A DNA stretch of 64,000 nt from contig CAZSDP010000015.1 of assembly GCA_964605665.1 (NCBI GenBank), positions 49,181 to 113,180 on the forward strand. Direction: 5' to 3'. This stretch comes from CAZSDP01 sp964605665. GTDB lineage: Bacteria > Planctomycetota > UBA8108 > UBA1146. The position numbers and the translations under genes are program-made. The notes under the pieces were generated by a model. It did not search any database. It had not been told where the DNA came from and saw only the letters and a program-made list of their open reading frames with translations. Position 1 is the first letter of the stretch, and the number at the start of each line of letters is the position of its first letter. Below are positions 26,610 through 34,919 of this stretch, piece by piece.

Positions 26610-28049
26610 TTGAAACCGAGATCGAGAGATGCACGACAGGGAGAGAAGACCACCCTCTCCCCACCGGTCGACCAGTCGATCTCTGGCACCTCGAGCCACG
26701 GTTTATTACAGAATTCGCAAAATGGGACTTCCGCGCGAGCAGAGGCCCCGGCAATCGAGTCGTGCTCGACCCTCAAGGCAGCGGCGGCAGACCAAACCCC
26801 TCTCCGGATCGCGATGTACAGTCACGACAGCTATGGGCTGGGGCATCTCCGGAGATCTTTGCGACTTGCGGAGGCGATCGTTGCCGCGGAGGTTCCGGCA
26901 GAGATCCTGCTGGTGAGTGGTTCACCCCGGGCGCACTTTTATCAGGCTCCAGCTCAAATGCGCGTGGTTTCGATCCCACCGGTCACCAAGAGCGCTGAAG
27001 GGCGCTACGTTTCTCGGCAAGAGGGTCTTTCCCTCGCTGAGACCGTGAGTCGCCGTAAGAAGCGTATTCGCAGCGCGGTTCTTGAGTTTGAGCCAGACCT
27101 ATTTCTCGTCGATCACTCCCCGACCGGTCTCCGTGGAGAATTGCTGCCCCTGTTAGCTGATCTCCGGCATCGCCAAAATTCCGAAATTGTCCTCGGTATG
27201 AGAGACGTTCTCGATGAGCCATCACACGTCGTCGATACCTGGCGTCGAGATGGGACCTATCGGCTCCTCGAAGGTCTATATGACCAAATCTGGGTTTATG
27301 GTTGTCGCGAAGTTTTCCCCATCGACGACCTCTATGGCATTCCAGAAGCTCTGAAGGGGAAAGTCGCCTATCTGGGATATCTCAACCGGTCGAGCCTCGA
27401 TCCAAATCCACCAAAAATCAATGTCGCTCTGGGATTCCCAGATCCCGACAAGTCTCATCTCGTTTGCCTGGTGGGCGGAGGAGGCGATGGCTATCCTCTG
27501 TCGAGAGCATTCCTGCAGATGTTGTCGATGTGTCCCGATCGCTGGAATGGAACCTTGGTAACCGGGCCATTCCTCTCGCGCGAGAAAAGGAATCGTCTCG
27601 CGTCTCGTTACGGGCATCTTCGTAATCTGCAAATGCTTCGTTTTACTTCCCACGTCGAAGACCTCGTCCGTTCTGCGAACTTGCTCGTCTCCATGGGGGG
27701 ATACAACGCAGTCATGGAAGCAATGGCGTTCCAAAAACCTGCTGTCGTCGTCCCTCGAGTCTTCCCTCGTCGAGAGCAGTGGCTCAGAGCAACCGCATTC
27801 GAACGTCTCGGACTGCTCCGCTGTCTCGATCCAGAAGATCTCCATCCGGAGTCACTCGCAGATGCAGTTCAAGAGAGTCTCTCAGATCCAGTCCCTCCCG
27901 ACCTCGAGGGCGCAGGTGTCCGCCTGGACGGCTGCGAGAACTTCACTCTAGAGGTCGAAGCAATCCGCCAGCGAAAAGTGGTTCGAAAGGTGATGCCAGA
28001 TGAACGGGGTGCCCAACATGGGGCTGCCAAGTCACGGCTCCGAGCCTGA
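26610..28049 (+). CDS. MurG/GT28-like glycosyltransferase
   Basis: About 479 residues. A poorly conserved N-terminal extension of about 65 residues leads into the GT-B fold: RIAMYSHDSYGLGHLRRSL, as found at the start of GT28-like glycosyltransferases, then VSGSPRAHFY, FLVDHSPTGLRGE, and in the C-terminal domain CLVGGGGDGYPL, TLVTGPFLS and the donor-binding stretch LVSMGGYNAVMEAMAF. Such enzymes transfer a sugar from a nucleotide donor to a lipid or glycan acceptor in the cytoplasm. TTG start at 26610 is inferred from its ribosome site. The GT4 gene downstream starts 50 bases before its stop. First gene of the glycan operon behind the sigma-54-like element. Confidence 0.82.
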   Translation: MKPRSRDARQGEKTTLSPPVDQSISGTSSHGLLQNSQNGTSARAEAPAIESCSTLKAAAADQTPLRIAMYSHDSYGLGHLRRSLRLAEAIVAAEVPAEILLVSGSPRAHFYQAPAQMRVVSIPPVTKSAEGRYVSRQEGLSLAETVSRRKKRIRSAVLEFEPDLFLVDHSPTGLRGELLPLLADLRHRQNSEIVLGMRDVLDEPSHVVDTWRRDGTYRLLEGLYDQIWVYGCREVFPIDDLYGIPEALKGKVAYLGYLNRSSLDPNPPKINVALGFPDPDKSHLVCLVGGGGDGYPLSRAFLQMLSMCPDRWNGTLVTGPFLSREKRNRLASRYGHLRNLQMLRFTSHVEDLVRSANLLVSMGGYNAVMEAMAFQKPAVVVPRVFPRREQWLRATAFERLGLLRCLDPEDLHPESLADAVQESLSDPVPPDLEGAGVRLDGCENFTLEVEAIRQRKVVRKVMPDERGAQHGAAKSRLRA

Positions 28050-29292
28050 AAATACGTCCCTTCGTGTCGCATACATTCTCAAGATGTTTCCTCGGCTTTC
28101 GGAAACGTTCATTCTCAATGAACTTCTGGAGCACGAGCGCCAAGGAGCGGAAGTCTCGGTATTTAGCCTGATGCATCCAGCCGATGGTCGCTTTCACGGC
28201 CGTCTTTCGGAATTGAAGCTCACTTCGGAGTACATCCTGAAGGGAAGTCCAGAGACGATGTGGAACACGCTCCGCTCGTTCCCTCCAGAGTTCCGACCTT
28301 CACTTTCCAAACTCGACGAATGCGCCGACTTTTGCGAGCGTCATACCATTGCCAAACCATTCGACCTCGTCCTGCGTTCGGCAGTCATCGCAGCGAAGGC
28401 GAAACAAAGGGGTATTCAGCATTTCCATGCCCACTTCGCGACCATCGCGAGTCATGTTGCTGCAATGGCGAGCCATATCAGTGGAATCCCCTTTTCCTTC
28501 ACGGCCCACGCAAAGGACATCTTCAGAGAAACCGTGAGGCGAGACCTCTTTCGAGAGTTAGTCGATCGCTCCGCTTTCTCAATCACCGTCAGTGACTTCA
28601 ATCGAAGGTACATCCTCGAAAAGACCCCCGGTATTAACGCAGACAAAGTCATCCGACTCTATAACGGAATCGATTTGAGCTTCTTCGAGCGAAAGGAGAG
28701 GCCTCCGACCCTTCCAGCACAGCCGAGTATCATCAGTGTCGGCAGACTTGTTCCCAAGAAGGGCTTCGATCACTTGCTTCGGGCCCTCGCGATCTGCAAA
28801 GAACGAGGCCTCAGCTTCACTGCAACGATCGTCGGCGACGGTGAGGAAGAACAGAATCTACTCGCTCTCCGCCGCGACCTTCAGCTAGAGGATGATGTTG
28901 AAATGACGGGTGCGCTACCTCAGGAGGAAGTCCGTAAGCGCATTGCGAATTCGACCATCATGGCGCTCGCCTGCGTTCCAGATCTCGACGGGAACATGGA
29001 CGCTCTTCCAACAGTCCTTCTAGAAGCCCTCGCTCTCGACGTTCCGATCGCCTGTACCACCCTAACCGGACAACCGGAAATTGTCGGAGAAGAGGCTGGC
29101 TTGATGGCTGACCCTGGCGATGAGAAGGGGCTGGCGGAAGCAATCTGTAAAGTATGGGAAAGAATCCAGTCGAACGATATCAATCCCGGTGTGGCAAGGG
29201 CTCGTGCTGAGCGCTTGTTCTGCCTCGGAGAAAATGCTGGAACTCTGAAGCGATATATGGAATCGAGTGCCGGAGGATTGCCGATCCAATGA
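28000..29292 (+). CDS. Family 4 glycosyltransferase
   Basis: 430 residues, GT-B fold, GT4 type. Acceptor domain: AYILKMFPRLSETFILNEL and HFHAHFATIASHVAAMAS. Donor domain: SIISVGRLVPKKGFDHLL, ATIVGDGEEEQNL, then PTVLLEALALDVPIACTT, the E-x7-E-like region of retaining enzymes. The start ATG 28000 has AGGTG seven bases upstream; ATG 28018 is an alternative. It overlaps the previous gene by 50 bases and the next by four (29289-29292). Predicted to add one sugar in the assembly of a surface glycan. Confidence 0.92.
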   Translation: MNGVPNMGLPSHGSEPENTSLRVAYILKMFPRLSETFILNELLEHERQGAEVSVFSLMHPADGRFHGRLSELKLTSEYILKGSPETMWNTLRSFPPEFRPSLSKLDECADFCERHTIAKPFDLVLRSAVIAAKAKQRGIQHFHAHFATIASHVAAMASHISGIPFSFTAHAKDIFRETVRRDLFRELVDRSAFSITVSDFNRRYILEKTPGINADKVIRLYNGIDLSFFERKERPPTLPAQPSIISVGRLVPKKGFDHLLRALAICKERGLSFTATIVGDGEEEQNLLALRRDLQLEDDVEMTGALPQEEVRKRIANSTIMALACVPDLDGNMDALPTVLLEALALDVPIACTTLTGQPEIVGEEAGLMADPGDEKGLAEAICKVWERIQSNDINPGVARARAERLFCLGENAGTLKRYMESSAGGLPIQ

Positions 29293-30449
29293 AACGGTTC
29301 GCCTACGTCTGTGCAGACCCAGGGATTCCGATCCCTGGAATCAAAGGAGCCTCTATCCACGTCGGCTCGGTTTGTCGTGCGCTACGACATGCCGGCCTCG
29401 ACGGGGAGGTCTTCACGGTCCGCCCAGAAGCGAAGACTCTAGAGGGCCTACCGGTCCACCAGATTGAGATTCCAAGACGTAGGAAGCGGAAGTCGATTGA
29501 GGACCGCGAAGCACGACTCTTCTTGGCCAGTTTGAATACCTCAATTGCCCCCTCCAGCCGTCCCGACTTCGTCTATGAGCGATATACGATGTGGCACGCA
29601 GGAGGTCTCGCCCATGCGCGTGATCTTGATGTCCCATTTATCCTCGAGGTAAATAGTCCACTTCCATTGGAAGCTAGGAAGTTTCGGGGCCTTGCCAATG
29701 AACCACTCGCGCTGGGACTCGCACAATTGTTGATGCGAGATGCGGATGGAATCGTCTGCGTTTCTGAAGAGGTCGCCAATTGGGTCTCGGAAATGCGCGG
29801 TCACCGCTCTGGAGTTTGGGTGATTCCAAACGGGGTTGATCACGAACTGTTCAATGCGAGCGCCCGCACGCGTCCCGATCCACTCCCACAAAATGCCACC
29901 CCAGTCATCGCGTTTTCTGGTTCCTTTCGACCTTGGCACGGCATCGGTGACATGATCGATGCTTTCAAACTCTTCGTCGAACGCACATCCTCAAATGCCC
30001 ATCTCCTCCTCGTTGGCGATGGTCCTATGCGAGATGAATTTGAAGAAAAGGCACGCCAGTTTGGGCTCGACTCCAGAGTTCACATCACTGGGATGGTGCC
30101 GCACGAAGAGGTTCCAATTTGGCTTCGTGGCGCCGATATTGCTGTCGCTCCCTACCCTAAGCTTGAGCACTTTTATTTTTCTCCATTGAAGCTGTATGAA
30201 TTCCTCGCTCTAGGATTGCCAGTGATCGCCACAGACGTCGGACAAATTCGAGAAGTGATCACTCACGGTGAACGGGGGCTCTTGTGTCCTCCCGGTTGTA
30301 CGGAGTCTCTCGCCGATGCCATGGCCCAGATGATCGACAATCGCGACCGCTCCCGAGAATTTGGTGAAGCCGGACGATCTTGGGTCCTCGAAAATGCGAC
30401 TTGGCAACAACGAGTTCAGCAGATTCTGGAGCGAATCGAGGATCTGTGA
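29289..30449 (+). CDS. Family 4 glycosyltransferase
   Basis: 386 residues, GT-B fold, GT4 type. The N-terminal loop PGIPIPGIKGASIHVGSVCR is the glycine-rich acceptor-side start; VWVIPNGVDHELF marks the interdomain linker. The C-terminal domain has IAFSGSFRPWHGIGDMI, LLLVGDGPMRDEF and the donor-site segment FSPLKLYEFLALGLPVIATD with its Glu pair. Four-base overlaps at both ends (ATGA at 29289, GTGA at 30446) show tight coupling to the other glycosyltransferase and to the ABC exporter. Confidence 0.93.
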   Translation: MKRFAYVCADPGIPIPGIKGASIHVGSVCRALRHAGLDGEVFTVRPEAKTLEGLPVHQIEIPRRRKRKSIEDREARLFLASLNTSIAPSSRPDFVYERYTMWHAGGLAHARDLDVPFILEVNSPLPLEARKFRGLANEPLALGLAQLLMRDADGIVCVSEEVANWVSEMRGHRSGVWVIPNGVDHELFNASARTRPDPLPQNATPVIAFSGSFRPWHGIGDMIDAFKLFVERTSSNAHLLLVGDGPMRDEFEEKARQFGLDSRVHITGMVPHEEVPIWLRGADIAVAPYPKLEHFYFSPLKLYEFLALGLPVIATDVGQIREVITHGERGLLCPPGCTESLADAMAQMIDNRDRSREFGEAGRSWVLENATWQQRVQQILERIEDL

Positions 30450-32509
30450 AGAAACTCGTTCGAACACTGCGTAAGAGACTCGTTCAGCTACGATCGATCC
30501 GCGATCGATTTGGTTCATTGATCGCAAAAGAACGAAGACTCCTCGGCCTGGGAGCATTCGCACTGCTGATCGAGACAGCCTGCCTCCTCGCCGTCCCTCT
30601 GCCCATTCGGTACATCACCGATGGACTCTTGATTCCGAACCCAGACGCAAACCTGTGGATGGTTCCCGATCATTTCTTCACCGAACCAACGATGGAGAAA
30701 AAAACAACCTTCCTACTGATCATCTGCGGCTGTGTGATTCTGATTTCGAGCTTGATTGGCATCTTTGGTTACCTTCGCACAGTTTGGTGTGCGACTGCCG
30801 GCCAACGAATGGTGATGAAGTTACGGAAGCAACTCTACGCCCATCTCCATTATCTCTCCTTGCGATTTCATCACGGAAATCGCATCGGAGACCTCATGGT
30901 TCGCATCACTGGTGATATTCCCATGCTGCGGGACATCTTGTCGGGTGCACTGATCGACCTCGCCGGTCGCCTCATTCTCATGGTGGGCTATGTGGGGCTG
31001 ATGTTTTGGCTAGATTCGAGATTGGCCCTCGCATCAGTCGCCGTCCTTCTCGTCATCGGTGTCCTTTCAGCAATCTTCTCGAAGCGGATCGTGAAGATCG
31101 TAAAGAAACAGCGTAAGCAAGAGGGGATCCTCGCCTACACGACAAATGAAACCCTGTCTGCTCTGACCTTGGTGAAAGCACTTGGTCGCGAAGACGAGGT
31201 GACCCGGCGCTTCGCCCGACAAAATCGAGCAGCGATGCGAAAGGGGCTCAAGGGAACCCGTCTTCAAGCGAGTCTGAGTCGTTACGCAGAAATCATCTTC
31301 GCAGCAGGACTCGCGGTCGTCCTATTCTTCGGAGTCAATCGAGTACTCGCGGGCGCTATGTCTGTGGGTGTGCTCTTGCAATTCATTTCGTATCTCCGCA
31401 ATTTCAACAAACCTCTGAGACGCGCGTCTCGAATTTCGACTTCGATCGGAAAAGCTGCGGCATGCGGAGAGAGGATCAATGAGATCCTTGAAATCGATCC
31501 AGAAGAAGTCGATTCCCCCGAAGCGGTTGCAGCCCCAAGTCTCAATGGTGAGATCGAGTTCCAAGGGGTCGAATTCAGCTACACCCAAGGCACAGATCTC
31601 TCCGACCGCATCGGAGATGAAGACGACGAAGAAGAGAGTGAAGAGGATGCTCTCCTCGGAGAAGAAGAGCCGGAATTACTCGAACAAGAAGAGGTCTCTC
31701 TCGGTTTCGATCTCGGAATCGTAACGAGTGAGTACTCTTCGGAAACGGATCTGGAAGACCGATCTTCCGACAACCAAGAATCGCCAAAAGAATCCGAGCC
31801 TTATGCTGAGGCCGGCACCAAAGCTCTGAACGCTATCAATCTTCACATCAATGCTGGCGAAGTCGTTGCTGTGGTCGGACGAAATGGAGCAGGTAAGTCG
31901 ACCTTGATGAGCCTGCTTCTCCGACTGTACGAACCGTGCAGTGGCGAATTGTACTTCGACGGAGTCCCTTCACGGAACTACACCATTCGCAGCCTCCGGG
32001 ACCAAATCAGTATCGCGCTTCAAGGCACCTACCTATTTGGAAGCACGATCAAGGAAAACTTGCTCTTCAGCGCTCCTGACGCGACCGACGAAGAGGTCTG
32101 GAACTCCCTATCTCTCGTCGGAGCCGACTTCGTTGAAGACTTGCCACTCGGAATCGACGCTGAACTCGCTGAAGGTGGAAGCAATCTGTCAGGTGGACAA
32201 CGACGTAAACTCGCGCTCGCCGGCGCTCTCTTGAGAAAAACACCCATCCTGATTCTCGACGAACCAACCGCGGCGATCGATCTCGCCTCACGCGACGACT
32301 TGCTTCGTCGACTTCCCGATGCTGTCCAGGGACGCACAACGATGATCATCGCGCACGATGCTGCACTGCTCGCCGGCGTCGACCGAGTCATCTATTTGGA
32401 AAATGGACAGATCAAAGGAGATGGAAACCACGAAGATCTCCAAGTGCGACTGCACCGGTACCGGGAGTTGTTTCCCGACCGGGCAGAAGGAAAAGGAGCG
32501 ATTCGATGA
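30446..32509 (+). CDS. ABC exporter (fused membrane and nucleotide-binding domains) with an acidic insert
   Basis: 687-residue half-transporter, GTG start overlapping the previous stop. The membrane domain (about 1-330) has helices such as LLGLGAFALLIETACLLAVP, FLLIICGCVILISSLIGIFG and LILMVGYVGLMFWLD. The nucleotide-binding domain has Walker A GRNGAGKST (478-486), Q-loop ALQGTYLFG, signature LSGGQRR, Walker B ILILDEPTAAID and H-loop IIAHD, so it looks active. Between its first strand (EFQGVEFSYTQG) and the Walker A strand sits an extra region of about 75 residues (379-457), dominated by Asp and Glu (for example DEDDEEESEEDALLGEEEPE). Typical exporters have only a few residues there. Probably flips or exports a glycolipid or glycan precursor made by the neighbouring glycosyltransferases (inference). 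Confidence 0.93.
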   Translation: MKKLVRTLRKRLVQLRSIRDRFGSLIAKERRLLGLGAFALLIETACLLAVPLPIRYITDGLLIPNPDANLWMVPDHFFTEPTMEKKTTFLLIICGCVILISSLIGIFGYLRTVWCATAGQRMVMKLRKQLYAHLHYLSLRFHHGNRIGDLMVRITGDIPMLRDILSGALIDLAGRLILMVGYVGLMFWLDSRLALASVAVLLVIGVLSAIFSKRIVKIVKKQRKQEGILAYTTNETLSALTLVKALGREDEVTRRFARQNRAAMRKGLKGTRLQASLSRYAEIIFAAGLAVVLFFGVNRVLAGAMSVGVLLQFISYLRNFNKPLRRASRISTSIGKAAACGERINEILEIDPEEVDSPEAVAAPSLNGEIEFQGVEFSYTQGTDLSDRIGDEDDEEESEEDALLGEEEPELLEQEEVSLGFDLGIVTSEYSSETDLEDRSSDNQESPKESEPYAEAGTKALNAINLHINAGEVVAVVGRNGAGKSTLMSLLLRLYEPCSGELYFDGVPSRNYTIRSLRDQISIALQGTYLFGSTIKENLLFSAPDATDEEVWNSLSLVGADFVEDLPLGIDAELAEGGSNLSGGQRRKLALAGALLRKTPILILDEPTAAIDLASRDDLLRRLPDAVQGRTTMIIAHDAALLAGVDRVIYLENGQIKGDGNHEDLQVRLHRYRELFPDRAEGKGAIR

Positions 32510-33840
32510 CCCGTATTCCACTCCCCCCTCACCAGATTCCCGCACTAGACCCGCTGATCAACGGAGATCTCTGGAGTAATTGGAATCGCGATGGGCTGGT
32601 CTTCCCGGTGGATTCGATTCCATCGGCTTGTCGCTATCTGCGCTTCAAACCAGAGACGACCAGCAGGTTCTATATTGCGGGGACTGATCAACAATCGGCG
32701 GACGAGCCTCCTCAGGGATACATGCTTCACTTATTTCCTGACCGAGAAAGAGCGAACGTCGCTTACGCCAAAGAGATGTCTCGACGCCACACGATCGGTT
32801 CAAATGGATTCTCCCCTTTCCTCTGCGAGGAGAGCTCTGTCGTCGGCATTCCCTATCCAAACGATCCGGAGATTCCTGAGCTTCGTCACGTGTATAGCCC
32901 TGATCGATTCCGCCGAACTCTCAACGAACTGCTCGACGAATATCCAACGGATCAATGGCGAGTTCAAAGAAGCCTGACCAAGTTCAGTCTTCTGAATTAC
33001 AAGCCCGGTCGAAGGGCAGTCTACCGAATTAAAGTGAAGATCCGTCGCCGAGTCGGAGATGAAAAAGTCAGAGTCCGCATGCATGTCAAGGTCGAAAACC
33101 CGAAGAGTGCGGAGCGTAGCTATCAAAACCTACGGCGAATCAGCCAAGCGATCATGCCTGAAGCGAACTGGCGGGTCCCACAACCGCGAGGCCAAGTCGA
33201 TCGGCGAACCCTGATGGCGGCGGAGTGGGTCGAGGGAACACCACTTCGCGAGCTATTGACGAAAGAGAGCGATGGAGTCACTGCGTTTAGAAGGGTCGGT
33301 GAAGCCCTTGCGTCATTTCATCGCCTGCAGATTGAACTCGAACATCTCCCTTCACCGGTTGAAGAAAGCGACAAGCTGATCAAGCACTCGGCAGATCTGA
33401 TCGGACTCCTTCCTGATCGTGCAAACGAGATCAAGAAGATCGGAGACGAACTTTCGCGGCAAGTTTCTCGCCTCGCTCTGTCTCCGTCATCGACGGTCCA
33501 TGGTGACTTTCACCTCGATCAAGTTTTGATCTCGGAAGGGCGCCCGGTCCTGGTCGACTTGGATCGATCAGGGATCGGATACGCTGCGACTGACCTGGGA
33601 ACGTTCCTCGCATATCTCGATGAGATCGATGCACATCCTGATCTTGGTGAGTCATTCCTCGAGAGTTACACGGAGCACTCTCCTACAGACCTCTCGCGCG
33701 ACTGGCTGATCGTCTCTCGAGCCATTGCAATCTTCCGAAGGGCAGGATTCCCCTTCCGCGAACTCGATCCCGACTGGAAATCAAAGATGTGCGAGCGACT
33801 CGAAGCCACAGACAAATGCTTGGGAGAACTCGGAAAATGA
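32506..33840 (+). CDS. APH-fold phosphotransferase
   Basis: 444 residues. The first 160 or so are of unknown fold; then a protein-kinase-like APH domain: KFSLLNYKPGRRAVYRIKV (beta-rich N-lobe), the hinge-like MAAEWVEGTPLREL, the catalytic loop HGDFHLDQVL with His332, and VLVDLDRSG (the metal-binding Asp pair). The usual Asn at the eighth position of the loop is Gln, as in the next gene. Members phosphorylate hydroxyl groups of small molecules or sugars. In this operon a sugar or lipid-linked glycan is the likely substrate. ATGA overlaps at both ends. Confidence 0.88.
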   Translation: MTRIPLPPHQIPALDPLINGDLWSNWNRDGLVFPVDSIPSACRYLRFKPETTSRFYIAGTDQQSADEPPQGYMLHLFPDRERANVAYAKEMSRRHTIGSNGFSPFLCEESSVVGIPYPNDPEIPELRHVYSPDRFRRTLNELLDEYPTDQWRVQRSLTKFSLLNYKPGRRAVYRIKVKIRRRVGDEKVRVRMHVKVENPKSAERSYQNLRRISQAIMPEANWRVPQPRGQVDRRTLMAAEWVEGTPLRELLTKESDGVTAFRRVGEALASFHRLQIELEHLPSPVEESDKLIKHSADLIGLLPDRANEIKKIGDELSRQVSRLALSPSSTVHGDFHLDQVLISEGRPVLVDLDRSGIGYAATDLGTFLAYLDEIDAHPDLGESFLESYTEHSPTDLSRDWLIVSRAIAIFRRAGFPFRELDPDWKSKMCERLEATDKCLGELGK

Positions 33841-34919
33841 GCAGTTGGACCGACGAGCTAACTGAACCCCTACGCACTGCCGGCACCCAAGGCCGGTGGT
33901 GTCGTATCGAAGAAGCGAGGGCTGGAGGCTGGATACTCCTCTCCGACGCAGGTGCGGGAGATGTCGATTGGTGGCACCTTTCCGAGAGTGCGACCGAGCT
34001 TTCGCCACTCGATCCACTCGAGGATCGACGCCTGCCGGAACTCAAGCAGTCGTTGACCGACGCCCTCAGACGAAGTGAACGCATCGAGTTACTTGCGTGG
34101 CGTGTCGGGAGTCGGGCAATCTTTCGGCTCGAAGGGTCAGAAGGAGCTCGACTGGTCAAGATCTACCGCAAAGACCGTCAAACCATCCAACGCTGGCAGT
34201 GCCTCCCCTCCGACTCAGCACCGTGGAGAGTTCCACGAGTGTTGGACTGGGACGCTTCGCGGAAGCGACTCGAGATTGAGTTTTGCGCAGGAGAGTCACT
34301 CAACTCGCGGTGGCTTACCGGCAATGGAGATCGGTCTGATGGAAAGAGAGTCGGTCAACTACTCAGCTGGCTCAGCAAGACAGCAATCCCCTCCGACTTT
34401 CCCGTTCATTCCGTAGAAGATGAGATCAAGATTCTCAACGAGCGACTTCCCGTCTTCGAACGTGTCTTGGAAAATCCCTCTCCTCGAGCGGCACAACTCG
34501 TTGATCGCGTGGCAAACTCATTGCGCTCTCTCCCCAATACAGATCCTGTGCTGTGTCATCGCGACTTCCATGACAAGCAGATCTTGATCGACGGAGAAAG
34601 AGGCGCCCTCATCGATTTAGACCTCGCCGCTGCAGGACATCCGGCTCTCGATGTCGGGAACATTATCGCCCACTGCCGACTGCGCCATCTCAAGGGCGCG
34701 TCACTCGATTGGTCACCGATCGTGACTCACATCGCAGATATCGCTCGAAGTGAACGTAATTTATCCGACTCCTCCTTGAGAGCCTGGACTGCGAGCACAT
34801 TGATGAGACTTGCGCTGATCTATTCCCGCAGATTTAGACGTGAAGGGCTCATCGAAGCCCTTCTCGACTCGACAGAATGCGCACTCGACGGCGTAGGAGA
34901 ATGGGAGAGGGTCCTTTGA
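33837..34919 (+). CDS. APH-fold phosphotransferase (second copy type)
   Basis: 360 residues; the start at ATG 33837 gives a four-base overlap (an ATG at 33789 in frame lies inside the previous gene). N-lobe strand AIFRLEGSEGARLVKIYRKD carries a likely ATP lysine; then the linker EFCAGESLNSRWL, catalytic loop HRDFHDKQIL with His241, and ALIDLDLAAAGHPALDVGN. As in its neighbour, the loop has Gln where Asn is usual, which suggests a shared subfamily. Sequence identity to the neighbour outside the motifs is low, so it is not a recent duplicate. Likely acts on an intermediate of the same glycan pathway. Confidence 0.87.
   Translation: MSSWTDELTEPLRTAGTQGRWCRIEEARAGGWILLSDAGAGDVDWWHLSESATELSPLDPLEDRRLPELKQSLTDALRRSERIELLAWRVGSRAIFRLEGSEGARLVKIYRKDRQTIQRWQCLPSDSAPWRVPRVLDWDASRKRLEIEFCAGESLNSRWLTGNGDRSDGKRVGQLLSWLSKTAIPSDFPVHSVEDEIKILNERLPVFERVLENPSPRAAQLVDRVANSLRSLPNTDPVLCHRDFHDKQILIDGERGALIDLDLAAAGHPALDVGNIIAHCRLRHLKGASLDWSPIVTHIADIARSERNLSDSSLRAWTASTLMRLALIYSRRFRREGLIEALLDSTECALDGVGEWERVL

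Noticed and set aside
25922..26776. 284-codon minus-strand frame across the terminator region
   Set aside because: It spans the terminator, the T-run and the repeats, has low-complexity composition (GGWGVQKK, GRPGGDPN), and overlaps the start of the glycosyltransferase gene; no recognisable domain.
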